DNA of 64,000 nt from Nitrincola schmidtii (GCF_008973715.1 NZ_WBOL01000003.1:62001-126000), one strand, 5' to 3'. Shown: positions 42,846-54,191, counted from the first letter of the stretch. Translations and numbers: made by a program. The notes: generated from the letters alone by a model not told the origin.

Positions 42846-45800
42846 TTAGGCAGCTTGAAGATTATTGATTAAGCTTTCAAGCTGCTGAAAACGTTCTTCA
42901 ACACTTGGCATTTTAATCGTAAAGCGTAACCCGGTTGGACCATCGAGTTTGAAGATGTGAGGCTGGCGCTGAATGAGTTGAATTAAGCGCATTGGGTCTA
43001 CCTTCGGTTCACTGTCGAACTCAATTTTGCCACCCTTATCATTGGCATCTAGCTTCAAAATACCTAACGCTTCAGCACTGAGCTTCAAGGCGGTCATGCG
43101 GAAAAGATGCTTGGTAGGCTCTGGCAGCAGGCCAAAACGATCAATCATTTCCACCTGAATCTCTTCAAGCTGATAGGCGCTGCGAGCATTAGCGATGCGT
43201 TTATACAGCATTAAACGGTTGTGCACGTCCGGCAAATAGTCTTCAGGAATAATCGCTGAAAGATGAAGATTCAGTTCACAGCCATGCTGTAATGGTTTGT
43301 CTAGGTTCGGTGTTTTCCCTTCACGTATCGCCTCAACCGCCTGCTCCAACATCTCCATATATAAGCCAAAACCTATGGTTTGCATCTGGCCACTTTGATC
43401 TTCACCTAACAATTCACCCGCACCACGTATTTCAAGATCGTGGGTCGCCAGAGTGAAACCTGCACCCAAGGTAGATGCTTCAGAAATGGCTTCAAGACGC
43501 CGTTGTGCATCTTCCGTCATGTTTCGCGCTTCAGGCGTTAATAGATAAGCATAAGCCTGATGATGTGATCGACCGACGCGTCCACGAAGTTGGTGCAGTT
43601 GCGCTAAACCAAACTTATCTGCACGCTCAATAATAATGGTGTTGGCATTGGGAATATCGATACCGGTTTCAATGATGGTGGTACAGACCAAGACATTAAA
43701 ACGTTTATGATAAAAGTCAGCCATTACCTGTTCCAGTTCCCGCTCACGCATCTGGCCATGACCGACAGCAACACGCGCTTCGGGAACCAAAGCATCCACT
43801 TCGGCTGCCACTTTGTCGATGGTTTTGACTTCGTTATGCAGGAAATACACCTGACCACCGCGAAGTAATTCACGAAGAATGGCTTCTTTCAGTAGGGCCG
43901 GTTCAGATTGACGTACAAAGGTTTTCACTGATAAACGTCGAGCCGGAGGTGTGGCAATAATAGACAGGTCACGCATACCCGACATGGCCATATTTAACGT
44001 TCTTGGAATCGGTGTTGCCGTCATGGTGAGAATATCTATTTCGGCACGCAAGGCTTTAATTTTCTCTTTCTGCTGGACACCAAAGCGATGTTCTTCATCG
44101 ATGATTAGCAAGCCTAGATTTTTAAAGGTTAGGCTGCCTTGCAGTAATTTATGCGTACCGATCAGAATATCAACTTGGCCTTCGCTAAGTTGTTGCCCGA
44201 TCGTTTGCTGTTGTTTTGCGCTTCTAAAGCGTGAAATTAACTCTACATTGACCGGCCAGTCTGCAAATCGATCGCGGAAGTTATCGAAATGCTGTTGGGC
44301 TAATAGGGTGGTAGGAACCAACACTGCCACTTGCTTACCTGCTTGAGCCGCAATAAAGGCGGCTCGCATCGCCACTTCTGTTTTACCAAAGCCAACATCA
44401 CCACAGACTAAGCGATCCATGGGTTTGATGTCGCGCATATCGCGAATAACCGCTTCGATAGCACTGGCTTGATCGGGCGTTTCTTCAAATGGAAAGGCTG
44501 AAGCAAAGCGGGCGTAGTCTTCTTCGGGGAAATCAAAAGAGAAACCTTGTCGTGCATTTCGGCGCGCATAAATATCTAACAGCTCTGCTGCCGTATCACG
44601 CACTTTTTCAGCCGCTTTACGGCGTGCTTTACTCCATTGCTCAGTGCCTAAGCGATGCATCGGTGCCAATTCATCAGTTGCACCGGTGTAGCGACTAATT
44701 AGGTGCAATGAAGAAACGGGTACATAGAGCTTAGCTTCATTGGCATATTCAAGCGATAGAAATTCGTTGACCTGTCCATCGATTTGAATGCTTTGCAGTC
44801 CGCGATAGCGACCGACACCATGATCAAGATGAACGACTGGAGCATCCATGGATAATTCAGATAGATGACGAATAACCTGATCCGATTGTTCTTTATCACG
44901 TTGACGGCGGCGACGTTGAAAGATTTGTCGACCAAAGAGTTGCGTTTCAGTAATTAAGTGAAAGATCTGATCAATCGAGATTCCCTGATCTAAAGGAAAG
45001 TCGGTAATACCTAGTTTGACAGGTTGTTTGGCGAAGTCTTGCCATGAATCAACTAAAGCAGCAGTGAGTCCTGTTTTTCTGAGCAAATCTAATAAAGACT
45101 CGCGACGCCCCGCAGATTCTGCACAGATCAGGATGTGGGCCTTAGGCTGCTGGTCGATTAGTTGCTTAAGCCGAGATAAGGGCTGATCACTGCCAGGTTC
45201 AGCGGTTAAGTCTGGTGGTGTCGAGCAGGGTAGATTATCTCTTCCCGGTCGAAGTTCTTCTGCATCTACTGATAGTCGTAAACGACCATAAGACTTTAAC
45301 TGATTAAGAAGTGTATCTGGCGGTAGATAAATTTGATCTGGCGCTAAAATCGGTCTTTGCACATCAAAGTTACGATCTTCAAAACGGCTACGGACTTCAC
45401 TGTGGAAGTGTTTAGCGGCTTGATCAATACCTGCTTCTTCAACAATTAAAGTTTGATCAGGTAAGTAATCAAAAAGGGTCGATAACTCTTCAAAAAATAA
45501 AGGTAAATAATATTCTATACCTGATGGTGCCATGCCCTCAGACACATCGCGATAAACAGGGCAGCGAGTAAAATCTACTTCAAAGCGTTCACGCCATTGC
45601 TGCTTAAATAAGCGAATAGATTGTTCATTAAAGGGATATTCGCGCGCTGGGAGTAAACGAACTTGATCTAATGTATCTATAGATCGCTGACTTTCAGGAT
45701 CAAATGTCCTCAAGGTTTCAATTTCATCATCAAACAGGTCGATTCGAAAAGGTACGTCGCTACCCATTGGAAAGATGTCGATGATTGAACCACGCACAGC

Positions 45801-46295
45801 AAATTCACCATGTTCAAACACCGTATTGACTGCTTGATATCCAGCGTGGGTCAATTGCTTACGAAGTTCTTCTGGGTTGAAAGCCTGTCCTGCATCTAAG
45901 CTTAAACTATGTCCGGTAATGAAGGTTTTGGGCGCTATGCGCTGCATTAAAGTCGACACAGAAACAATTAACACGCCTCGCTTCATTGACGGTAGGCGAT
46001 AGAGCGTTTCTATACGTTGAGAGATGATGTCTTGGTGAGGAGAAAAACTGTCATAGGGTAGTGTTTCCCAATCAGGGAAAAGTAGGATCTCTTGATCGTT
46101 CTGACAAAAAAATCGAGTTTCCTCACGAACGCGCAACGCCGTTTCATTATCTTTACACACCATTAACACCAGTCCTTGATGTTGCTGCTCTAAGAGTTGC
46201 TGCAACAACAGACCAGTACTACAGCCGGTCACTTGACCTAAGCGTTTAATGTCGCCAGCAGAGTGAGGCAGGGCGTAAGAAAAAGCAGTTAGCAC
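42846..46295 (-). CDS. mfd: Transcription-repair coupling factor
   Basis: The 1149-residue protein has the usual Mfd order: UvrB-homology region at the N-terminus, a RNA polymerase interaction domain with LDHGVGRYRGLQ (about residue 490), an SF2 translocase with CGDVGFGKTE (about 630) and DEEH (about 732), and a C-terminal TRCF domain. It removes stalled RNA polymerase and recruits UvrA to lesions. The start is a GTG with GGGAG seven bases upstream. Its divergent partner is the long-form gap gene, the same neighbour found beside mfd in Pseudomonas. Confidence 0.96.
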   Translation of the reverse strand: MLTAFSYALPHSAGDIKRLGQVTGCSTGLLLQQLLEQQHQGLVLMVCKDNETALRVREETRFFCQNDQEILLFPDWETLPYDSFSPHQDIISQRIETLYRLPSMKRGVLIVSVSTLMQRIAPKTFITGHSLSLDAGQAFNPEELRKQLTHAGYQAVNTVFEHGEFAVRGSIIDIFPMGSDVPFRIDLFDDEIETLRTFDPESQRSIDTLDQVRLLPAREYPFNEQSIRLFKQQWRERFEVDFTRCPVYRDVSEGMAPSGIEYYLPLFFEELSTLFDYLPDQTLIVEEAGIDQAAKHFHSEVRSRFEDRNFDVQRPILAPDQIYLPPDTLLNQLKSYGRLRLSVDAEELRPGRDNLPCSTPPDLTAEPGSDQPLSRLKQLIDQQPKAHILICAESAGRRESLLDLLRKTGLTAALVDSWQDFAKQPVKLGITDFPLDQGISIDQIFHLITETQLFGRQIFQRRRRQRDKEQSDQVIRHLSELSMDAPVVHLDHGVGRYRGLQSIQIDGQVNEFLSLEYANEAKLYVPVSSLHLISRYTGATDELAPMHRLGTEQWSKARRKAAEKVRDTAAELLDIYARRNARQGFSFDFPEEDYARFASAFPFEETPDQASAIEAVIRDMRDIKPMDRLVCGDVGFGKTEVAMRAAFIAAQAGKQVAVLVPTTLLAQQHFDNFRDRFADWPVNVELISRFRSAKQQQTIGQQLSEGQVDILIGTHKLLQGSLTFKNLGLLIIDEEHRFGVQQKEKIKALRAEIDILTMTATPIPRTLNMAMSGMRDLSIIATPPARRLSVKTFVRQSEPALLKEAILRELLRGGQVYFLHNEVKTIDKVAAEVDALVPEARVAVGHGQMRERELEQVMADFYHKRFNVLVCTTIIETGIDIPNANTIIIERADKFGLAQLHQLRGRVGRSHHQAYAYLLTPEARNMTEDAQRRLEAISEASTLGAGFTLATHDLEIRGAGELLGEDQSGQMQTIGFGLYMEMLEQAVEAIREGKTPNLDKPLQHGCELNLHLSAIIPEDYLPDVHNRLMLYKRIANARSAYQLEEIQVEMIDRFGLLPEPTKHLFRMTALKLSAEALGILKLDANDKGGKIEFDSEPKVDPMRLIQLIQRQPHIFKLDGPTGLRFTIKMPSVEERFQQLESLINNLQAA

Positions 46296-46512
46296 AATTT
46301 GCTCCCGTTAGGATTTGAAATCAATAAGTCTCAAGGGGTTATAGTTTACCCAATAGCGTCTAAAAACACAGATGCTTTTATAAACAGATCGCGCTATACG
46401 TTATATTAACAAGATCTGACCAAAGTCTAGCGAATCAAATTTGATCCTCGCGAGCTAAACAGGGATAATGCGCGCACGCAAAATGGATCCTTTTAAAATT
46501 CGGAGCAAGCCT

Positions 46513-47955
46513 GTGAGCCAAGAACTGATATTAGCGGACTGGAATGCGCGTGAATCTATCGCTGAGGCGATGATTCCGTTAATCGGTAGACTCTACCGTG
46601 AGCGTAATGTTGAAATCTCTGTTTACGGACGAGTAATCGTTAAGCGTTCTGTGATCGACATCATCAAAGCGCATCGCTTTGTACGACAGGTCGAAGAGGA
46701 AGAGTTGTCAGTTGTTGATACTTTTCCCGTGTTGGAAGTGGTCAGTGGTTTAGATCTTCACAATGCCCACATCGATATCGCCAAATTGGCTGTTAAATTC
46801 CGTTCTTCTGCTGCGGGCCGCTCACTAGAGCAATTTGTTGCGGATGAGCTTGCTGATGCTGTCGGTCCTATTGATAACCGTAAACCCGTTGATGTTGTGC
46901 TGTATGGTTTTGGTCGTATCGGTCGAATTCTGGCGCGTCAATTAGTTGATCGTGCGGGTATCGGACACAGTATGCGTTTGCGTGCCATCGTCGTACGTAA
47001 AGGTAAAGCCGAAAATGATTTAGAAAAGCGCGCAAGTTTGTTGCGTCGTGACTCGGTTCACGGATCTTTCAAAGGCACCATCCAGGTTGATGAGCAAAAC
47101 CAATGCATCATCGCCAATGGGGTTGCTATCCAGGTGATTTTTGCTAACCAACCTGAAGATGTTGATTACACCCAATACGGTATCAATGATGCGTTGGTCA
47201 TTGATAACACGGGTATGTTCCGTGATGCAGAAGCGATGTCTCGTCACCTGCAAGCTAAAGGTGCCGCTAAAGTTCTTTTAACTGCGCCTGGTAAGAACAT
47301 GAAAAACATCGTGATGGGTGTTAATCATCAGGATATCGCCGTTGAAGATACCGTTCTTTCTGCTGCTTCTTGCACCACGAACGCGATTGTTCCTGTGCTG
47401 AAAGCGCTTCAAGATAAGTATGGTATTGAGAACGGTCATGTTGAAACAGTTCATTCATATACCAATGACCAAAACTTGATCGATAACTACCACAAAGGTA
47501 GCCGTCGTGGTCGTGCTGCTGCATTGAACATGGTTATTACTGAGACAGGTGCTGCTAAAGCAGTGTCTAAGGCGCTTCCTGAACTGGAAGGTAAGTTAAC
47601 GGGTAACGCTATTCGTGTTCCAACGCCCAACGTTTCTATGGCGATTCTTAACTTGAATCTTAAGTCTGAAGCGCAGCGCGATGAGTTGAATGATTACCTG
47701 CGTTATATCGCATTGCACTCGGGTCTTCAGAAACAAGTAGATTACAGTAACTCTCCAGAAGCCGTTTCCTCAGATTTTGTGGGTTCTCGTGCTGCAGGTG
47801 TGGTTGATGCGTTAGCTACCATAGCAGAAGGTAATCGTTGCGTTCTGTATGTTTGGTACGATAATGAATATGGCTACAGCTGTCAGGTTATTCGTATGGC
47901 TCAGTACATCTGTAACACGACGCTTAAGCCTTATCCGACTGAGCCAGTTGCTTAA
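46513..47955 (+). CDS. gap: Long-form glyceraldehyde-3-phosphate dehydrogenase
   Basis: The GTG at 46513 is preferred because GGAG lies 8 nt upstream and the product then starts just like the Pseudomonas protein; an ATG at 46468 or 46483 would add 15 or 10 residues. The protein has about 480 residues, of which the first 130 or so are an extension absent from ordinary GAPDH (about 335). The catalytic core has the Rossmann motif YGFGRIGR, Cys287 in ASCTTN, and HSYTNDQ. Where NAD enzymes have an Asp after the second strand, this has VVRKGKAEND, suggesting NADP use or dual use. It is divergent from mfd. A role in gluconeogenesis is plausible, by analogy with related enzymes. Confidence 0.92.
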   Translation: MSQELILADWNARESIAEAMIPLIGRLYRERNVEISVYGRVIVKRSVIDIIKAHRFVRQVEEEELSVVDTFPVLEVVSGLDLHNAHIDIAKLAVKFRSSAAGRSLEQFVADELADAVGPIDNRKPVDVVLYGFGRIGRILARQLVDRAGIGHSMRLRAIVVRKGKAENDLEKRASLLRRDSVHGSFKGTIQVDEQNQCIIANGVAIQVIFANQPEDVDYTQYGINDALVIDNTGMFRDAEAMSRHLQAKGAAKVLLTAPGKNMKNIVMGVNHQDIAVEDTVLSAASCTTNAIVPVLKALQDKYGIENGHVETVHSYTNDQNLIDNYHKGSRRGRAAALNMVITETGAAKAVSKALPELEGKLTGNAIRVPTPNVSMAILNLNLKSEAQRDELNDYLRYIALHSGLQKQVDYSNSPEAVSSDFVGSRAAGVVDALATIAEGNRCVLYVWYDNEYGYSCQVIRMAQYICNTTLKPYPTEPVA

Positions 47956-47979
47956 GGTTTCGACATATTAACAACATTA

Positions 47980-48005
47980 AAACGCCGCATTTATGCGGCG
48001 TTTTT
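47980..48005 (+). terminator. Rho-independent terminator after gap
   Basis: A 10-bp perfect stem (AAACGCCGCA / TGCGGCGTTT) closes a four-base loop and is followed by T5. It starts 25 bp after the gap stop and separates gap from the nqr operon. Confidence 0.92.
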
Positions 48006-48266
48006 GTTTCTCTATGCTTTAAGTGAATATCTTTATAGCAAATTCATCTACCTATGTAAGCAACATACAACTTTAGAATGCACAATGCTAGTGCGTATCC
48101 GGTAGAAAAATTACAAGAATATCAGGTATACTAACAAAGTTTTTTGGTGGAGTTTTGGTTTGCTTGATAAAGATAATTGTTTTCATTTAAGTGGTGCTAA
48201 ATGAACAGTTTTTAATATCGGGCATAAAAGAAATTTCAAAATTCTTAGTTAGATTGGGTGAGGCGA
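48006..48266 (+). promoter_or_regulatory. nqr leader and promoter region
   Basis: No gene is evident between the gap terminator and nqrA. The stretch is AT-rich. TATACT at 48127-48132 is the best -10-like hexamer, but the matching -35 region (TAGAAA, 18 bp away) is poor. A Fur-box-like 19-mer lies at 48166-48184, about 35 bp downstream of that -10. nqrA itself has GAGG shortly before its ATG. Confidence 0.45.
48166..48184. promoter_or_regulatory. Fur-box-like 19-mer upstream of nqrA
   Basis: GATAAAGATAATTGTTTTC matches the 19-bp Fur consensus GATAATGATAATCATTATC at 15 positions by my own alignment. It lies between the best -10 candidate and the nqrA start, where binding would repress. NQR carries iron-sulfur and other iron centres, so iron control is reasonable; it is still only a sequence match in AT-rich DNA. 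Confidence 0.45.
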
Positions 48267-49607
48267 ATGATCAGGATCAAGAAAGGTCTGGATCTACCGA
48301 TTACGGGCGAACCGGCACAGACGATTGAAGATGCTGTAAAGGTAAGCTCTGTCGCACTTGTAGGCTATGATTACGTTGGTTTGAAACCAACCATGGCTGT
48401 TAAAGAAGGCGACCGAGTAAAGCTTGGACAGGTGATCTTTACCGATAAAAAAACCGAAGGCGTTCAATATACAGCTCCGGGTGCAGGTGTGATCAAAGCG
48501 ATCAACAGGGGTGAGCGTCGAGTTCTGCAATCCGTAGTCATAGAACTGGATGCTGAAGAAGAAGCTGTTGAGTTCAACCGTTATGAAGACGGTCAGCTTG
48601 CTTCGTTAACACGTGAACAAGTCAAAGAAAATCTTATTCAATCAGGTCTGTGGACTGCGTTTCGTACTCGACCTTTCAGTAAGGTTCCTGCTGCTGATTC
48701 AGTGCCTCATTCAATATTTGTCACTGCAATGGATAGCAATCCATTGTCGGCTGATCCACAAGTGATCATCGCAGAGCAGGCGGACGCTTTTAAGCAAGGT
48801 CTATCCCTGTTAACCAAGCTGACTGATGGCAAAGTGTTTTTATGTAAAGCACCCAATGCCAATATTCCAACAACTGATGGCGTAACGACCGAAGAGTTTG
48901 AAGGTGTCCATCCTGCTGGTAATCCTGGAACACATATCCACTTCTTAGATCCTGTATCTCAGAAAAAAACAGTGTGGTATATCGGCTATCAAGAAGTGAT
49001 TGCTGTGGCAAAGTTATTTACCACAGGTCGATTGCACTTAGATCGTGTAGTCGCATTGGCGGGTCCTCAGGTAGAAAAACCAGTATTAGTTCGGACTCGT
49101 GTTGGTGCATGCCTGACTGAGCTAACTCAGGGCAAATTGCGTAACGGTAAGAACAGAATTATCAGTGGTTCAGTTTGGAATGGCTTATCAGCTAATGGAC
49201 CTCTGGCGTATCTAACTCGCTATGCAAATCAAATCTCTGTGCTGTTAGAAGGTGACAAGCGCGAGTTTATGGGGTGGGTTGCTCCTGGAACGAACAAGTT
49301 CTCTGTTTTGAATATGTTTGCATCCAAGCTATCTCCTGGTAAGCGTTTTGATTTCACTACGACAACCAATGGTTCAGAGCGTGCAATGGTTCCAGTGGGT
49401 CAGTTCGAAGAGCTGATGCCTCTTGATATTCTGCCGACTCAGTTGATGCGAGCACTGGTCACTGGTGACATCGTGCTTGCCATGCAGCTGGGTTGTCTTG
49501 AATTGGATGAAGAGGACGTTGCACTCTGTAGCTTTGCCTGCGTAGGTAAATACGAGTACGGCCCCATTCTCCGTGACAATCTGACGCGCATTGAAAAAGA
49601 GGCGTAG
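48267..49607 (+). CDS. nqrA: Na+-translocating NADH:quinone reductase subunit A
   Basis: The ATG at 48267 gives 446 residues, exactly the usual NqrA length, and the start [13 protein letters not shown]; a GTG at 48258 would add three residues. NqrA is the cytoplasmic subunit. The protein has a biotinyl/lipoyl-like N-terminal fold ([17 protein letters not shown]) and Rossmann-like middle. It leads nqrABCDEF; nqrB follows after 9 bp. The complex pumps sodium while passing electrons from NADH to ubiquinone. Confidence 0.97.
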   Translation: MIRIKKGLDLPITGEPAQTIEDAVKVSSVALVGYDYVGLKPTMAVKEGDRVKLGQVIFTDKKTEGVQYTAPGAGVIKAINRGERRVLQSVVIELDAEEEAVEFNRYEDGQLASLTREQVKENLIQSGLWTAFRTRPFSKVPAADSVPHSIFVTAMDSNPLSADPQVIIAEQADAFKQGLSLLTKLTDGKVFLCKAPNANIPTTDGVTTEEFEGVHPAGNPGTHIHFLDPVSQKKTVWYIGYQEVIAVAKLFTTGRLHLDRVVALAGPQVEKPVLVRTRVGACLTELTQGKLRNGKNRIISGSVWNGLSANGPLAYLTRYANQISVLLEGDKREFMGWVAPGTNKFSVLNMFASKLSPGKRFDFTTTTNGSERAMVPVGQFEELMPLDILPTQLMRALVTGDIVLAMQLGCLELDEEDVALCSFACVGKYEYGPILRDNLTRIEKEA

Positions 49608-49616
49608 GAGACAGGC

Positions 49617-50825
49617 ATGAGTATTAGAGCTGTTTTAGACAAAATGGAGCCGCATTTCCACAAAGGCGGCAAATATGAAAATTGGTATGCGCTTTACGAA
49701 GCAGTTGATACCATTTTTTACACGCCTGGCAAGGTCACGCGTGCTGGAGCCCATGTACGTGATGGTGTAGACCTCAAGCGTATGATGATTCTGGTATGGA
49801 TGTGTACGTTCCCTGCCGTATTTTTCGGTCTTTATAGTGTCGGTTTACAAGCCAACACTGCAATGGCTAACTTAGGTATCACGGAAGCAACCGGATGGCG
49901 TGGTTCAATCCTAACGGCACTGACTAGCTATGATGCTACCAGTACTTGGGACAACATCATTCATGGTGCTGTGTATTGGTTACCTATTTATGCTGTGACC
50001 TTTATTGTCGGTGGTTTCTGGGAAGTTCTCTTCGCGATGAAGCGTGGACATGAAGTCAACGAAGGTTTCTTCGTCACTTCTATTCTGTTCTCATTGATTC
50101 TTCCGGCAACCATTCCTTTGTGGCAGGTAGCGCTCGGTATCACCTTTGGTGTGGTTATCGGTAAAGAAGTGTTTGGTGGTACAGGGAAAAACTTCCTTAA
50201 CCCTGCGCTTACGGGTCGTGCTTTCCTGTACTTTGCTTATCCGGCACAAATTTCAGGTGACTCCATCTGGACTGCGGTCGATGGCTTCTCAGGTGCAACT
50301 CCTTTAGCTTTAGCGGCAGAAGGGGGTGTTGAGGCTATCTTGGCTGCGAATGTGACTTGGTTTAGTACATTTGTTGGTACGATACAAGGATCTGTAGGTG
50401 AGGTTTCAACGCTTGCCATAATGATCGGTGGTGCCATTATTATGTTTGCCAAGATCGCCGCATGGCGAATCGTCGCAGGTGTGGCCCTAGGTGTCATAGG
50501 TACAACCTTGTTGTTCAATGCCATAGGCTCAGACACTAATCCAATGTTCAGTCTTCCTTTCTGGTGGCACTTTACTATTGGTGGTTTAGCGTTTGGTATG
50601 TTCTTCATGGCAACTGACCCAGTCTCAGCATCCATGACTAATACCGGTAAGTGGGTTTTCGGTGCGCTGATCGGTGTGATGACCATTCTGATTCGAGTTG
50701 TAAACCCTGCTTTCCCAGAAGGTATCATGCTGGCAATTTTGTTCGCCAACCTCTTTGCACCTCTAATCGACAACTTTGTCGTGCAGGCGAATATCAAACG
50801 GAGGATGTTGCGTAATGTCGTCTAA
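49617..50825 (+). CDS. nqrB: Na+-translocating NADH:quinone reductase subunit B
   Basis: The 402-residue membrane protein has about ten hydrophobic segments. Thr228 in GFSGATPLA is the expected covalent FMN attachment site (the SGAT motif). It binds riboflavin and ubiquinone and is the main sodium channel subunit. The last 11 bases overlap the nqrC start. An ApbE-type flavin transferase is needed to load the FMN, and none is encoded in this operon. Confidence 0.97.
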   Translation: MSIRAVLDKMEPHFHKGGKYENWYALYEAVDTIFYTPGKVTRAGAHVRDGVDLKRMMILVWMCTFPAVFFGLYSVGLQANTAMANLGITEATGWRGSILTALTSYDATSTWDNIIHGAVYWLPIYAVTFIVGGFWEVLFAMKRGHEVNEGFFVTSILFSLILPATIPLWQVALGITFGVVIGKEVFGGTGKNFLNPALTGRAFLYFAYPAQISGDSIWTAVDGFSGATPLALAAEGGVEAILAANVTWFSTFVGTIQGSVGEVSTLAIMIGGAIIMFAKIAAWRIVAGVALGVIGTTLLFNAIGSDTNPMFSLPFWWHFTIGGLAFGMFFMATDPVSASMTNTGKWVFGALIGVMTILIRVVNPAFPEGIMLAILFANLFAPLIDNFVVQANIKRRMLRNVV

Positions 50826-51654
50826 TAAAGACTCTATCGGAAGAACAGTTATCGTTGCACTTGTGCTCTGTGTAGTCTGTTCTGTCGTTGTATCGGCTGC
50901 AGCAGTTATGCTCAGACCGATGCAACAATTCAATATGGATCAGGATCGTAAATCTAACATCCTGCGTGCAGCGGGTATTGTAGATCCAAGCAAAACGGTT
51001 GATGAGCTGTTTGAACAGATCACTACGCGTATTGTGGATCTACAAACCGGACAGTTCACTGAAGAATTCATCCCAGAAGCTGAAAACTTCCGTCGCGCTG
51101 CAGGTGATCCATCTATGTCTCGCGCACTCAGTCGAGGTGAGGATATTGCTTCGATCAAGCGTCAACCTATGTTGATGCCTGTTTATATCGTTGAAGCAGA
51201 TGATGGCTCCATTCAAAAGCTAATTTTGCCCGTTCATGGTTATGGTCTTTGGTCTACCATGTTTGGTTTCTTGGCACTTGAAGGTGACTTGAATACCGTT
51301 GCTGGACTTGGTTTCTACGAGCATGCAGAAACGCCAGGCTTGGGTGGTGAAATCGATAATCCATCTTGGAGAGCTTCTTGGGTCGGCAAGCAAATTTTTG
51401 CTGAAGGCCAAAAAGATAATCCTGCTTTGCGCGTGATAAGAGGCGCTGTTGATACCTCTGAACGTGGTGCAGAGCATCGTATCGATGGTTTAGCGGGTGC
51501 TACGCTGACAGCAAATGGCGTGACCAATATGATTCAGTTCTGGTTGGGTGAATCTGGTTTTGCTCCACTCTTGGCTAATCTACGTGCTGCCGATGATATC
51601 AGTTCAGTAGACGTTATTGAGCAAGATGCCGTTACTGAAGTGGATGAGGTGTAA
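50815..51654 (+). CDS. nqrC: Na+-translocating NADH:quinone reductase subunit C
   Basis: The start is ATG 50815, inside the nqrB end, with GGAGG about 10 bases upstream; an earlier in-frame start at 50776 would add 13 Cys/Arg-rich residues. The 279-residue protein has one N-terminal membrane helix (about 9-29) and a periplasmic FMN-binding domain. Thr230 in [12 protein letters not shown] is the covalent FMN site; the common SGAT is AGAT here, with the acceptor Thr kept. nqrD follows after 2 bp. Confidence 0.96.
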   Translation: MSSNKDSIGRTVIVALVLCVVCSVVVSAAAVMLRPMQQFNMDQDRKSNILRAAGIVDPSKTVDELFEQITTRIVDLQTGQFTEEFIPEAENFRRAAGDPSMSRALSRGEDIASIKRQPMLMPVYIVEADDGSIQKLILPVHGYGLWSTMFGFLALEGDLNTVAGLGFYEHAETPGLGGEIDNPSWRASWVGKQIFAEGQKDNPALRVIRGAVDTSERGAEHRIDGLAGATLTANGVTNMIQFWLGESGFAPLLANLRAADDISSVDVIEQDAVTEVDEV

Positions 51655-51656
51655 TC

Positions 51657-52316
51657 ATGTCAAATACTAAAGAAATCGTCATTACGCCGCTGTTTAAGAA
51701 CAATCCTATCGCCTTGCAGGTATTGGGTGTCTGTTCAGCATTGGCGGTTACAACAAACATGAATAACGCGGTCGTCATGACGCTTGCTGTGGTTGCAGTA
51801 GCGGCTTTGTCGAACATGTTTATTTCCATTATACGTAATCAGATACCCAGCAATATTCGTATCATCGTTCAGATGACCATTATTGCATCTTTGGTTATCG
51901 TGGTTGACCAAGTTCTGAAGGCGGTTGTTTATGATGTCTCTAAACAGCTTTCCGTTTTCGTTGGGTTGATCATAACGAACTGCATTATCTTGGGTCGTGC
52001 TGAAGCCTTTGCGATGAAGAATCCTCCTATTCCCAGCTTTATTGACGGGGTAGGTAATGGTCTTGGCTATGGTGTGGTTCTGTTATTCGTAGCTTTCTTC
52101 AGAGAACTGTTTGGTGCAGGCACTTTATTTGGCTATGAAATTCTGCCTCTGGTCACTAATGGTGGTTGGTACTACAGCAACGGTATGATGTTGTTGCCTC
52201 CAAGTGCATTCTTCCTAATCGGTATCATGATTTGGTTGATTCGTACTAAATACCCAGAGCAGGTTGAGAAGCCTGATTTCGTTATCGCTCCGAACACTCG
52301 TCAGGAGGCTGTGTAA
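51657..52316 (+). CDS. nqrD: Na+-translocating NADH:quinone reductase subunit D
   Basis: The 219-residue protein has six hydrophobic segments and the paired NqrD/NqrE family features: the Cys in [16 protein letters not shown] helps form the intramembrane iron centre with Nqr[19 protein letters not shown] marks the first helices. Starts 2 bp after nqrC, ends 3 bp before nqrE. Confidence 0.96.
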   Translation: MSNTKEIVITPLFKNNPIALQVLGVCSALAVTTNMNNAVVMTLAVVAVAALSNMFISIIRNQIPSNIRIIVQMTIIASLVIVVDQVLKAVVYDVSKQLSVFVGLIITNCIILGRAEAFAMKNPPIPSFIDGVGNGLGYGVVLLFVAFFRELFGAGTLFGYEILPLVTNGGWYYSNGMMLLPPSAFFLIGIMIWLIRTKYPEQVEKPDFVIAPNTRQEAV

Positions 52317-52319
52317 GTC

Positions 52320-52928
52320 ATGGAACAGTATATCAGTCTTGCTGTACGTGCCATTTTCGTTGAGAACATGGCTCTGGCGTTCTTTTTGGGGATGTGTACC
52401 TTCTTGGCAATCTCTAAGAAGATCCAAACCTCATTTGGTCTAGGTGTAGCGGTTGTAGTGGTATTGTTGATCACGACTCCTGTAAACAACCTGATTTATA
52501 ACTACTTGCTTCGTGAAGGTGCATTGAGCTGGGCGGGTTACCCTGATGTGGATTTAAGCTTCTTAGGCTTTATTTCTTACATCGGTATCATTGCAGCGAT
52601 GGTACAAATCCTTGAGATGTTCTTGGATAAGTATGTACCAGTACTCTACAACGCTTTGGGTGTATTCCTACCGTTGATCACAGTTAACTGCGCTATTTTA
52701 GGTGCGGCTCTGTTCATGGTAGAGCGTGATTACACCTTCGGTGAGTCTGTTGTATATGGTGCTGGAGCTGGTATCGGTTGGGCGTTAGCTATTACTGCGC
52801 TGGCCGGTATTCGTGAAAAGCTCAAGTACAGTGATGTGCCTGAAGGACTGCGTGGCCTAGGTATCACCTTCATTATTGTTGGTTTGATGTCTCTTGGCTT
52901 TATGTCGTTCTCCGGCGTATCGCTTTAA
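52320..52928 (+). CDS. nqrE: Na+-translocating NADH:quinone reductase subunit E
   Basis: The 202-residue membrane protein is the inverted homologue of NqrD. The segment [15 protein letters not shown] carries the conserved Cys that pairs with the NqrD centre; [17 protein letters not shown] holds the first-helix Cys. Six membrane helices are expected. It ends 36 bp before nqrF, in the same transcript. Confidence 0.96.
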   Translation: MEQYISLAVRAIFVENMALAFFLGMCTFLAISKKIQTSFGLGVAVVVVLLITTPVNNLIYNYLLREGALSWAGYPDVDLSFLGFISYIGIIAAMVQILEMFLDKYVPVLYNALGVFLPLITVNCAILGAALFMVERDYTFGESVVYGAGAGIGWALAITALAGIREKLKYSDVPEGLRGLGITFIIVGLMSLGFMSFSGVSL

Positions 52929-52964
52929 TCCACTGGAATTCAATGATAAGGGTGGAATAAGCTG

Positions 52965-54191
52965 ATGAATGCAGAAATTATTCTGGGCGTAGTAATGTTT
53001 ACTGCCTTGGTGTTAGCAATGGTTGCTATCATCTTGGCTGCACGCTCAAAATTAGTGAGTGCTGGTGATGTCACTATTGAAATCAATGGTGATCCAGATA
53101 AAACAATCGTTGTACCAGCGGGCGGTAAACTACTGAACGCTCTGGCAGATAAGGGTGTATTCCTAGCCTCTGCCTGCGGTGGTGGTGGTACCTGTGCGCA
53201 GTGTAAATGTGAAGTTCATGAAGGTGGTGGCTCTATGCTGCCTACGGAAGAAACTTACTTTACTTTGCGTGAAGCTAAAGAAGGATGGCGGTTATCTTGT
53301 CAGGTTCCTGTTAAGCAGAACATGAAAATTCAGGTTGAAGACGATGTCTTTGGCGTGAAAAAGTGGACCTGTACTGTCGAGTCTAATCCTAACGTTGCTA
53401 CGTTTATCAAAGACCTGACTCTGCGTTTGCCAGAGGGTGAGAATGTAGATTTCCGCGCAGGTGGTTATGTTCAGTTAGAATGCCCACCGCACGTAGTTAA
53501 CTACAAAGACTTTGATATCGATGAAGAGTATCGAGGCGATTGGGATAAGTTTGATATGTGGCGTTACGTTTCTAAGGTCACTGAACCGACGATTCGTGCT
53601 TACTCCATGGCAAACTATCCTGAAGAGCGTGGTATCGTGAAGTTTAATATCCGTATTGCTTCTCCACCACCAGGAACTGACTTACCTCCAGGAATCATGT
53701 CATCTTATGTTTTTTCGTTGAAACCAGGCGACAAAATTGATGTATATGGTCCATTTGGTGAGTTCTTTGCCAGAGATACCGATAACGAAATGGTGTTTGT
53801 CGGCGGTGGTGCCGGTATGGCACCAATGCGCTCGCACATCTTCGACCAGTTAATGCGTTTGAAATCCAAGCGTAAAATGACTTTCTGGTACGGTGCTCGT
53901 TCACTGCGTGAAGCATTTTATATTGAAGAGTTTGATAAGCTAGCGGCAGAAAATCCAAACTTCACTTGGCATTTGGCTCTATCCGATCCTTTGCCTGAAG
54001 ATAACTGGACCGGTCCAACTGGCTTTATCCACAATGTCTTGTATGAAAATTATCTGAAGGATCATGAAGCTCCAGAAGATTGTGAATACTACATGTGTGG
54101 ACCACCAATGATGAACTCTGCGGTGATTAAGCTACTCGAAGACATGGGTGTAGAGCCGGATAATATCCTATTGGATGATTTCGGCGGCTAA
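52965..54191 (+). CDS. nqrF: Na+-translocating NADH:quinone reductase subunit F
   Basis: The 408-residue protein has an N-terminal membrane helix (about 4-24), a ferredoxin-like domain whose 2Fe-2S ligands are Cys71, Cys77, Cys80 and Cys112 (as in Vibrio NqrF, shifted by one), and a ferredoxin-reductase module with FAD site RAYSMANYP and NAD site [12 protein letters not shown]. The end YMCGPPMMN is conserved. It accepts electrons from NADH and starts the redox path. A strong terminator follows 29 bp after the stop. Confidence 0.97.
   Translation: MNAEIILGVVMFTALVLAMVAIILAARSKLVSAGDVTIEINGDPDKTIVVPAGGKLLNALADKGVFLASACGGGGTCAQCKCEVHEGGGSMLPTEETYFTLREAKEGWRLSCQVPVKQNMKIQVEDDVFGVKKWTCTVESNPNVATFIKDLTLRLPEGENVDFRAGGYVQLECPPHVVNYKDFDIDEEYRGDWDKFDMWRYVSKVTEPTIRAYSMANYPEERGIVKFNIRIASPPPGTDLPPGIMSSYVFSLKPGDKIDVYGPFGEFFARDTDNEMVFVGGGAGMAPMRSHIFDQLMRLKSKRKMTFWYGARSLREAFYIEEFDKLAAENPNFTWHLALSDPLPEDNWTGPTGFIHNVLYENYLKDHEAPEDCEYYMCGPPMMNSAVIKLLEDMGVEPDNILLDDFGG

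Noticed and set aside
50237-50797. 186-codon reverse ORF over nqrB
   Set aside because: It is antisense to a well-supported membrane gene, its composition (Ala/Pro/Lys/Met rich) is the mirror of transmembrane codons, and no ribosome site is seen.
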